Assembly (NCBI RefSeq): GCF_921293095.1
Contig: NC_060252.1
Location: 8,928,001 to 8,992,000, forward strand
Length of the DNA stretch: 64,000 nt
Source: Ischnura elegans
Taxonomy: Eukaryota > Arthropoda > Insecta > Odonata > Coenagrionidae
Direction: 5' to 3'
This document shows positions 56,258 through 64,000 of this stretch, piece after piece. The notes under the pieces were generated by a model, which ran no database searches, was not told where the DNA came from, and saw only the letters and a list, made by a program, of their open reading frames with translations. The translations under genes were made by a program, and so were the position numbers. The stretch's first letter is position 1, and every line of letters begins with the position of its first letter.

Positions 56258-57664
56258 CTAAGATTTTATATTGGAAGGTAATATTAATTTACCATCCACA
56301 ACATTTCTTGGATCTTCCAGCACACAAGCCAAAACTTCTGGGACAGAAATAACAGTACCAGTTACAATTCTAAAAAAGTCAACACTGCTACTGTCAGGCA
56401 CTTGATAGTACATCAAAAGTCTTTTACTAATATATTCCCCACATACAGACACATTACCAACTTCTACATAGGACTGTAAATGAGAGGAATACATCTGAAA
56501 GCTTGCTTTCAGACTTTCCCAAGAGGCTAGCTTCTCTGCCGGTTGATAAATGACTCGAAAATGAAAACCGAATTCCTGGTATGCTGAAATAAGGAATGCC
56601 AGAACACGATCTATAAAGGCATTTTCTGTGGCGACACAATTAGGTAAACCAACGAAGAGCTGGACAGCAGAAGCCTGACAAGAGTTTAAAAGGCTACCTT
56701 TGGTTTGAATAGGAGAAGGTTTATACTGACGACCATGAGCGAATAATTTAATGGGCAGAGGGTGAGTTCCTATTTGTTTAGAAAAGTAACTGCAGAATGG
56801 CCCTAATGAGGAACCACCGACTAAATGTAATCGATTAGGACTATTTTTCTCGCTAACATCTGAAGAATCAGCTTCTAAAATAAATGTGGAGAACGGGTCT
56901 TCATGATCAAGTCCATTTCCTTCAACCACTATACTTTTAACAAAATCAGGATTTGAGAACTGTACAAAATTTTCATCCTTAAGTCTATCAACAAAAAACT
57001 TAATTGATTTCCTCTCAAATTCAACTGCCTCATTTTTCAAATAACAACATAGAGGTCCAATGCACTTCAGCACACCTATACTACTTCCTATGTCAATATG
57101 ACTTAACTCCTGAACCCTCCCAGTTGACTCCATGAACCTATATATCTCTTCTTCAACGCTGTCGGGAGTACGATCATGCAAAACATTTGGAATTGATAGG
57201 CACTTGGGAACTACTTTTCCCTCAATATCCCAGAGTGCCGCGGTCACAACCTTATATTCATGTCGTAATTTTTGAGATAGTAACATTAACTTTTCCACTT
57301 CACTGCGGGCCACTTGGTCATCACTTTTCTGTAGCTCCTTAATTGATTTCGTTATTTCTGAGCGCCTTTGGTCAATTTTATTCCTAGTCATTCGAATGCC
57401 TTCCTGGAAATCCCACATCCTCTTCAAAGAATGCACATTCACAGGTATGCCCCTAAGCTGCACATTTCTCTCTAATTGGGATATATTTTGAAATTTTGTA
57501 TCAAAATCTAGCACAGGGGATAGGAATGCGTAATTATTTTTCGCTTGATCTCCCGTCATAAATAATGCAGAGCTTAAATAACGTCTTTGTGTAACATAAT
57601 AAATCTTAACAGAACGCCTGGTTTTAGTTCTTACTAACGCGGAGGAAATGGTACGAAGGGCCAT
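56258..57664 (-). CDS. Slimp: SLIMP, seryl-tRNA synthetase-like mitochondrial protein
   Basis: A 468-residue intronless frame related to mitochondrial seryl-tRNA synthetase. Residues 1-35 are rich in Arg, Ser and Tyr with no acidic residue, typical of a mitochondrial targeting sequence. Residues about 86-155 form the paired-helix arm that binds tRNA in seryl enzymes (RMTRNKIDQRRSEITKSIKE onward). Residues 180-455 keep the class II fold, but the signatures are broken. The motif 2 FRxE becomes FAHGRQY (308-314), and the motif 3 Gly-rich/Arg element becomes TGTVISVPEVLACVLED (435-451) without its catalytic Arg. That matches SLIMP, known in flies as an essential non-aminoacylating partner of mitochondrial SerRS and of Lon protease. 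The length is close to the fly protein. The ATG at 57664 is chosen because it opens the targeting peptide. It lies 50 bases after the ZNF593 stop on the same strand. Confidence 0.88.
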   Translation of the reverse strand: MALRTISSALVRTKTRRSVKIYYVTQRRYLSSALFMTGDQAKNNYAFLSPVLDFDTKFQNISQLERNVQLRGIPVNVHSLKRMWDFQEGIRMTRNKIDQRRSEITKSIKELQKSDDQVARSEVEKLMLLSQKLRHEYKVVTAALWDIEGKVVPKCLSIPNVLHDRTPDSVEEEIYRFMESTGRVQELSHIDIGSSIGVLKCIGPLCCYLKNEAVEFERKSIKFFVDRLKDENFVQFSNPDFVKSIVVEGNGLDHEDPFSTFILEADSSDVSEKNSPNRLHLVGGSSLGPFCSYFSKQIGTHPLPIKLFAHGRQYKPSPIQTKGSLLNSCQASAVQLFVGLPNCVATENAFIDRVLAFLISAYQEFGFHFRVIYQPAEKLASWESLKASFQMYSSHLQSYVEVGNVSVCGEYISKRLLMYYQVPDSSSVDFFRIVTGTVISVPEVLACVLEDPRNVVDGKLILPSNIKS

Positions 57665-57714
57665 TTCGATCCTGCTTTCTTGACAATATCACAAACAAAT
57701 CAACAAACCCGGAA

Positions 57715-58305
57715 TCAGTCCGAAAGCACGTCTTTTTTCTCCATCTCAATTGCGTCCATAGCCGAGACAATACCACCAGTTGGCTGGGTCTCTACTCTCC
57801 TCCTCTTAATGGGTTCATAATTTCCTTTCCCTGCTGCTCTTTCCGATTCTTCTATGCTGTAGGGTTCTAGTTCTAACGCTTTCAAGCGTCTTTTATGAAC
57901 TTTAGTTTTAAAATGGTCTTGTAATGCATGATCATCGATGAAGTAACGCCTGAAATGAACACACATTTAGCCAAGCGCCAGTAGATAAAAGTGAAGGATC
58001 GAGAAATATCATTCACGGCTCTACTTACGCGCAATGAAGACAATAAAACTGAGCTCCTCCAGGTTTATCTAAATCTACTACTTGATTTAATAACTTTTCA
58101 GCATTCTGTGGTTTCATATCCTCATCAATCTGAAGAGAAAACAATTGGTCAGTTAACAAAATAAATATTCTTTGTCCCATAAATAAAGATTCGTCTGCTA
58201 TTTAAGGTTACGCACCTCATCCAAATCTTTCCTTCTTCTTTTCGTTCTCCATTGTTTCTTCAAGTGCGTATCTCCATCATGATACTTCTTCCTTCTATAA
58301 GGCAT
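57715..58305 (-). CDS. ZNF593: ZNF593/Bud20-type C2H2 zinc-finger protein (3 exons)
   Basis: CDS join on the minus strand: 58305-58216, 58129-58029, 57949-57715; 141 residues, close to human ZNF593 (about 134). Both introns are GT-AG (donors GTGCGT and GTAAGT; acceptors TTCAG) and the phases fit. It starts [20 protein letters not shown] followed by a basic stretch, then one split C2H2 finger YCLHCARYF...[10 protein letters not shown] formed across exons 2 and 3. The C-terminus ends [14 protein letters not shown]. The family (yeast Bud20) is a shuttling factor for nuclear export and assembly of the pre-60S ribosome. The stop lies 50 bases before the SLIMP ATG with no poly(A) signal between, suggesting a shared transcript or a SLIMP promoter inside ZNF593. 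Confidence 0.92.
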
Positions 58306-59033
58306 GATTTTTAGGAGAATAATTCTTAATTTCCACGTGTGTGTTAGGAACTATTTTTAAAATGGGTAGTTGATAGCTAACGCCACCTACCTTGAATCTT
58401 AATGGCCGAATCACCCGGTTTTTGGAGAAATCATACACCAATGCTCTAGCCGTTTCTAAGTTTTTATCACTCAATTACTGACCTTCATATTTCCATGGAA
58501 ATATTATGATGAGGAGAATCGTAGATGCAAATTCAAAATATTTAGGCTCCGCCTTATGCTCTAATCATGGATCGGCATAATAGTTAAAATTGCGCTCACG
58601 AGATAACGCACGGCTGGCGCCATTTTGAAGACCGTCGTCGACGTGCGTTGTGATATTCTGGTGAATACATGCATAGTGAAATTTAGTTCCTGCTGAGGCC
58701 TCCAATGGAGTCTAAATATTACGTGGAAAAAGTGCTGTGCTCTCAAAAGTTTTAAAATGCAAACTTTGACCCTGGATTATTCATCATCTTTTGCGCATTA
58801 CCAAGTGGAGAGTGAAGTGCAACGTTGAGCAAACACGGGGGTTCGGAAAACGAGACAGCCTCCCTACTTGTGCGGGAGTCGAACAATACCCTTCGTCGGT
58901 TGGGTCCAACTGGTATCTTACTTTGGTGAATCTGCTCCTCCCGATGTCCGCGTCGTGCGTATCGAACATCTCAATGGATAAAAACATCATTGAAACACGT
59001 GTTGTGATCTAATTTGTTAATTTTTGTGCTACT
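58306..59033. promoter_or_regulatory. Divergent promoter region between ZNF593 and Bap170
   Basis: The 728 bases between the two start codons must hold both 5' UTRs and promoters. GGCGCCATTTTG at about 58616-58627 contains a YY1/Pho-type GCCAT core often seen in housekeeping promoters. No TATA box is obvious. The assignment is positional; the motif role is inference. Confidence 0.5.
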
Positions 59034-59325
59034 ATGGCCAAAATTCTCGACAAGGACCCAGTCACTTACCAAAGGGAACGTGATGGTTTTCTACGAGAAC
59101 TACGGCAGTTCCACGATACCCGAGGGTGAGTATCAGTTGTTTATATTCTGATTTTAGTCAAATTTTAACCTTATTAAGACTATTGAAGTAACTTTTCAAT
59201 CGTCTAATTAATTTTTTATTCTCTTCCGTAGGACTCCATTCCGTAGAATACCAAAAATTAATGGACATGAAGTAGACCTCTATCTGCTTTACGTTCTAGT
59301 CACCGAACAAGGAGGTTGGGAAAAG
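59034..59325 (+). CDS. Bap170: Bap170/ARID2, first two coding exons (continues past window)
   Basis: CDS join 59034-59125 and 59232-59325. ATG at 59034 is preceded by an in-frame TAA at 59010, which supports the start. It encodes MAKILDKDPVTYQRERDGFL, then RELRQFHDTRGTPFRRIPKI and NGHEVDLYLLYVLVTEQGGWEK, the first helices of an ARID DNA-binding domain. The short N-terminus and the LYLLYVLVTEQGGW wording match insect Bap170, the ARID2 orthologue and signature subunit of the PBAP/PBAF SWI/SNF remodeller. The introns are GT-AG (GTGAGT, GTAAGG) and a split Gly codon joins the exons. The rest of the ARID, expected to continue with an NxxxWxxI-type helix, was not found before 64000, so the second intron exceeds 4.6 kb. 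Confidence 0.88.
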
Positions 59326-62300
59326 GTAAGGAAAAAATATCAATAATTTCATATTTTATTTGATTTAAAGTATTATACTGCTTATTCTGTTTTGGTGAGT
59401 CAAGGGTTAATAGTGCCGGGTTGCCTAAGGGTCACCGGTCTCGGGTATCATTTAAGATTTTCTGGTTTGTTTACGCGCTCCAAAGCTTCTTGTTTAGGTG
59501 CATCTAGTCGCGACTTAGTGACTTTGTGGTTTGAATTTATAAGTGGAATTGATTGTTTTTCTCGCTTTTTCTCTATACCTAGTTCTTACTCTGCCCACAC
59601 AAGGAACGGCGGCTTAGTAGTCGTGTAACATTCATACTTGTTGTATATCGCCATGTACCTGGTCATAATGTCACCATTTTTTTAAAATTTTAACTTCTTT
59701 TATATCCCTTTTTAGCTCAATCCAGGAAAATAAGTTTAATTCCCTTTACATCGTATTTCGTGTTTTACATTTCTTGTTTTAAATTGTCCCCGGGTTCGGT
59801 TTTTCATTAACTTTTGTACTTATTGTGTGCTTGGAGAGCAATCGGTTTTACGGTGATAGTGAACATCAAGTCTCAGGCACAGAAGTGGCGAAAGAAATTT
59901 CTCTAGTATTACTTACGCGTTTTTGTTAGCCAAATTGTTATATTTATTTAAATACAATGCCCAATTGATTTTCCGTTGCTTTTAGTATCTGTAGTTTAGT
60001 CCTTCATCTCCAGAAATAGAGTTGTAATTCATTTAAAGCGACGATGCTGACTTTTTTTTTGGAGATGTATATGAATTCATGATATTGATTCAGCATTTTT
60101 CATCGATGACTGATTTGAACAATATTCTGGTGCTGTATTTCTTGACCTTAATTCTTTCTTTAATTGTCATTGATAGCATGAACATAATTGTACTGTTTTC
60201 TTTCCAAACTTAGGAGAGGAGTAGTGGTTAACATGATTTTTGATAGTGGTATTAGGTGGCATTCATTGTAGCGTCATTCTTCTATATCCTTTCAGACTAG
60301 ACATAAGTTGGTGGTATGTAATAATTTAGAGAATACAGCCCATAGGAATTTCAGAACGCGTCAACGGCCGACTAAATTAATCATGCAGTGATTGACCAAA
60401 TATTTAGTAATTTAGTTCTTTATTTTCATCTCTATGGTTTCGAGGCACCTAAGGTGGTAGACATTGCATATATGCAAACCCTAGGATTGCCAATGGGTCT
60501 GAGGTTTAAGTTTATGCTCCGGAGGACGTGGTATTGATGCATATTATGGCGCAGCGAGGAATTGGTGATAGAAAGCGTATTTTTGCCGGTGATTCGAGCA
60601 AGGTCAGGGTCCTGCCGCGCTCAGACTCCTTCAATCTAACTACCGGCGAACTCCCCTGCACACGTGTTTTTCCTCCACCCCCACTGCCCAGCCAGCCGAT
60701 CTCCTCCCCCTCTCACTCTCCCGCCTTATTCCACAACCAACTATTCCCCCCTCCCCTTCCCTCCCTTCACATCTCCTTGCCGCGATCTAAGGCCTCTTTG
60801 CCACTGCGGATTTCCGGCATCCGTACTCCTAATTCGCTAGCACCCCAATTTCATCTCGTTTACGGGATTACCGATTACCTGACAGTCAGAATTGGGAAGG
60901 TTATCTTCTCGGGTTACAATCCTAGGATTGGTCCTCAACAGCCATCCACTTCATCCGGTATTGGGCCAATCTTATCACTTCTTTGTTGGGTTGGCGTCCG
61001 AGGTCCTTGTTCCCACTGTCCCATCAAGTTTAGTCTTGGTCTGCCCTTATGGTTTTTTCCTTAGTCAGCGCCTTACTGTATGGTTTTGACCAAGCTTTCA
61101 TGTCGGAATGCATCTCCAATCCTGGTGTTCTTCTCTTATCCGGCATTTTTATTAGAGGCGGTCTTTCCCGTATTCTTTCCAACACCTCCCCTTTTGCCTA
61201 TTTCCTCTCAGTGTATTTTCAATATATTCCTGTAACACCAGTACTCACATGTCTATATTCTTTCCTTTTCTATCTTGACATGTGTCCAGGTCTCTCTACC
61301 GTAGAAAACAGGACACTCCATACGTAAGTCCTCATTAGCAATTTAATTATCCCTAAATCAATGTTGCCGGCGGTGAATAATTCTTTTGGCCTGGTTGATT
61401 CGGCTTCTTATTTACTTCTTAACTTATCTTAACCTTAGGTAATAGCTGCCTGGGAAGGTGTTACGTAGGGTTCACGTGACAGGGAAAATTTATCTTTTTA
61501 TATAATTTTTATTTATTCTTAGGTGTCCCAGGTTGACGTGATAGTTAATATTTACCTCAAAGGGTTACTTCGTAGGGTATGCAGAAGGGAATGGTGTTAG
61601 TGGATGAGTTAAAGAATTTATTCTTAGGCAGGAGGATATTGTCTCATCGAGATTTCGAAGTTATGCGATTGCTTTTGGACTACAACTTCATCAATCATCA
61701 TGCTAGCGCATCCAGGTCAGAAGTTATTGTTTAGACGGGGAAGAATCGTTTTCCAGTGGAAGGAATTGGGAGAAACGAGCATAATGGCTCGTGTTTCTGT
61801 CTTTTGGAAGACTTCACATGACTACATCGGCCGAAATTCCGGAGAGGAATATTTCATTCTTTTCACGAATGATATCAGGTAAACGATACGAAACTACACT
61901 CGTTTAAAACGCCTAATTCCGCGTTTTCCTTAATATGTATCCCCACTGTCCTTCCTTTTGCGGTTGTTGCCATCACAGTGGGCGACACGTTCCTAAGATT
62001 ATACTCGGTGTCACCAGTTGATGACAGTTAAATTTGCATTGAAATATTTGAGGATTCTTTTTGAAGTTGCTATTTGGGAGAGTTCTTGCGATGGATTTAG
62101 CTGTTTTATTTGACTTTCTACTCATCGCTGAATTCATGTCATTTTTATGTTTTTTGGAACTTGGGAGGTTTAAGTTGCATGCATTAAGTAATATCCCGTG
62201 AAAATGGGCCGAAGAATATGGTAATGTATTAATATGGCATGCATACTGCAACTGGAGGCACCTGCTACCAACATTATATATGATCTCTAGATTCTTGGAG

Positions 62301-63215
62301 TAATTGGATCCACATTCCTCCTTATTATTATTTTAAGTTAAGCAGAGCATTACATGTACCATTGGCAGTTTATAGTCTCCAATATGTTGCTGCAAAGCCG
62401 CTGGTCTCTCTATATCTCAAGTTAATAGTACAATTCAGTGTCGAATCCAAAAAATATGCTTATTTCACTTGACCTTTGAATTTTATATTTTAGAATCTTT
62501 TTGGGTATCTGCTTAAAGGTATTAACGTAGTGCTTACTTACATTATGTAAACCCTTTATCATAATTCTCAGTCTTTCCTTGGCATCCGGAATCGCTAGCT
62601 TAGCGAATAGTGGCTCATCTTTGGATTTTTGAAAGGTTGCAGAATAAAAATGTTCTGTATTTTCGTCGCGGAAGGCCCAAGAAAGTTTCGCTTATGTGAA
62701 AGTTTAATTGCAATAAATTTCCATTTATACTAATGTGTTGTATGGATCCCATTACATATATATTCTACGTTCTTGCATCGCAGCAAGTTATCCTGAAATA
62801 TAATTATTTTTTTCCTCTCTTCAGTCAAGTGATTTTTCTGAGGTCTATAAAGACCTCACTGAAATTACTGAGTTACTGTTAATAAATTTTGATATTTGAG
62901 TTGTATTAAAAAAGCTTTAAATGAAATGGTTCAAACTCAGCTATATATATCATATATACATACTATATATATCAGTGCTTTAGTTGGTACTTCATTTTTT
63001 GTCCATTATTTTGTTGAAAGCGAAAGAAAAAGAAAGAAATTTTGAAAGAATAGCGTTAGGGCGTGTAGGCACAAGCTTCTGCCGTTTGTATCCAATTTGC
63101 CTTTGGAAAAATATCTACAGGTAAGATTCTTAAAATGTTTCATTTCCTTTGAACTCCTATTCAAGTTTCCGGAAAAACTTGTTGTTAAGTATGCATGTAC
63201 ATCATATCTTGCATA
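59326..63215 (+). other. Bap170 second intron (continues past window), mostly unrecognised
   Basis: No further ARID exon was found. A pyrimidine-rich zone (60650-60830) yields a 178-codon Pro/Ser-rich frame at 60528-61064 without a recognisable domain; it is judged composition-driven. Short frames at 61049-61882 likewise. Confidence 0.45.
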
Positions 63216-63371
63216 GCCACCTCTAGGGAGTGTGAGCCTGGGGATTGGGGGGGCCCAAACCGGGGATCTTTCTCCGGGAAATTTTATAAGTAGTGAGTTT
63301 TAAGATTTTTAAGCATTTTAGAAGAGTCATATGATCAACGTTAGAACACTGAGAACTCCAATCTCGATATC
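63216..63371 (-). mobile_element. hAT MITE fragment related to 6570-6830
   Basis: GGGCCCAAACCGGGGATC, TTTATAAGTAGTGAGTTTTA, TTTAAGCATTTTAGAAGAGT match the right half of the 6570 MITE in reverse. It stops where the next palindromic element begins. Confidence 0.65.
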
Positions 63372-64000
63372 TGGGGGTCTATTCTCTAACTCGAAGCGCG
63401 GTAGCTTTCTGGTGGAAAGATGCTTAATTAAGCTACTTGCTACCACTTGTATTCTCTAACGCTGAAGCTCCGGCGAAGGGAGCTTGCAGAAGCTACCGGT
63501 AGCTTATTAGGCTCCAACCCTTATTCTCTATGGGATTTGAAGCTACTTCCGTAGCTTCAAACTAGCTACCACGGTAGCTTCGCGAAGCGCGCCCTCGAAC
63601 CCCGCGCTTCAGCTAGCTACCATCAAAATACATAGGGAATTCCCATAGGGCCTTGGGAATTCCTATGAACCGCCGTGAACCAAGTGGCGCGTGTCGCTAA
63701 TCTTTTGTTCTATCCCATCAGTCTTTCTTGACACGGCTAGCGATTGAGTGGTAAACAAGAAATGTGTTGACTATTTTTGTTGTTTTGCGTAATTATTTTC
63801 TTCAATGAGGTCGGGAATGCTGCGTAAATTATTTGAAGCCTTCAATTATTGTATTCTTAACAAAGTAGTGGGCATGAGTGACAAATTTCGTGACTAAACA
63901 TATATGTTTCGGAGTGAACTATCGATCGCGTTAACTAGTTGATTTCATTATTTGGAGAAGAAAAATGTTGCTTTCAATCATTTTATATCACGTGAAATCT
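63372..64000. mobile_element. Left end of a palindrome-rich TIR element, cut by window edge
   Basis: It starts about GGTCTATTCTCTAACTCGAA after CTGGG, then many GAAGCTAC, CGGTAGCTT and GTAGCTTC words (63405-63610). The layout parallels the Harbinger-like element at 46874 (CTG flank, G-rich tip, dense palindromes). The right end is not visible. Confidence 0.5.

Noticed and set aside
60528..61064. 178-codon open frame, Pro/Ser-rich, in the Bap170 intron
   Set aside because: Pyrimidine-rich composition explains the lack of stops. No domain, no splice context, not conserved to my knowledge.
62820..62896. Possible Bap170 exon after CTCTTCAG
   Set aside because: It reads SSDFSEVYKDLTEITELL then stops, with no ARID resemblance and no donor.
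63085..63120. Possible Bap170 exon ending ATCTACAG before GTAAGA
   Set aside because: A good donor, but no frame gives ARID sequence and no acceptor with continuity was found.
1..64000. CRISPR arrays, bacterial operons, phage genes
   Set aside because: Spliced eukaryotic genes throughout; the direct repeats present are transposon-derived and lack regular spacers.

Overview
This is a stretch of a large, intron-rich and repeat-rich animal nuclear genome, most likely an insect or close arthropod relative. The genes have GT-AG introns. A SLIMP-type seryl-tRNA synthetase paralogue, a family known mainly from insects, lies next to a Bap170/ARID2 first exon that resembles the fly form. The mobile elements (mariner, piggyBac-like, Penelope-like, Helitron, pogo-like, hAT and PIF/Harbinger-like) fit an arthropod. 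No species is claimed.

Layout. From 3147 to 56107 (+) lie the last 17 exons of an axonemal dynein heavy chain, closest in my judgement to DNAH1. They encode the last 1128 residues (from the start of AAA5 to the C-terminus) of a protein of roughly 4,000 or more; the 5' two thirds lie left of the window. Every junction is GT-AG and every exon phase agrees, so the gene looks intact. Its introns run from 85 bases to over 7 kb and hold almost all of the repeats. The dynein gene ends tail-to-tail with SLIMP (56258-57664, -). ZNF593/Bud20 (57715-58305, -, three exons) lies 50 bases upstream of SLIMP on the same strand. Head-to-head with ZNF593 is the first part of Bap170/ARID2 (59034 onward, +), a PBAF/PBAP chromatin-remodelling subunit that runs off the right edge.

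Repeats by region. 1-3 kb: a hAT MITE and a Helitron. 4.4-9.4 kb: a dead piggyBac transposase, a hAT MITE with a perfect 8-base duplication, and a 592-base tandem repeat. 10.9-17.6 kb: a TTAA element, a long hairpin, a Penelope-like element and a LINE. 19-23.2 kb: a mariner containing another TIR element, which contains a TTAA element and a 605-base tandem duplication. 25 kb: an inverted-dimer tRNA SINE with a 16-base duplication. 26-36.5 kb: a TIR element, pogo-like, hAT MITE, mariner and a solo LTR. 38.8-39.8 kb: a PIF/Harbinger-like MITE. 45.6-49 kb: a pogo-like element holding a TTAA element and a palindrome-rich Harbinger-like element. 49.6-55.8 kb: further MITEs.

How the genes relate: dynein serves cilia and sperm flagella. 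SLIMP (mitochondrial), ZNF593 (ribosome biogenesis) and Bap170 (chromatin) are broadly expressed housekeeping genes packed into about 3 kb. The contrast between this compact cluster and the bloated dynein gene is the main architectural feature. I found no undescribed multi-gene system. The most interesting points are the ZNF593-SLIMP spacing, the nested transposons and the inverted-dimer SINE.
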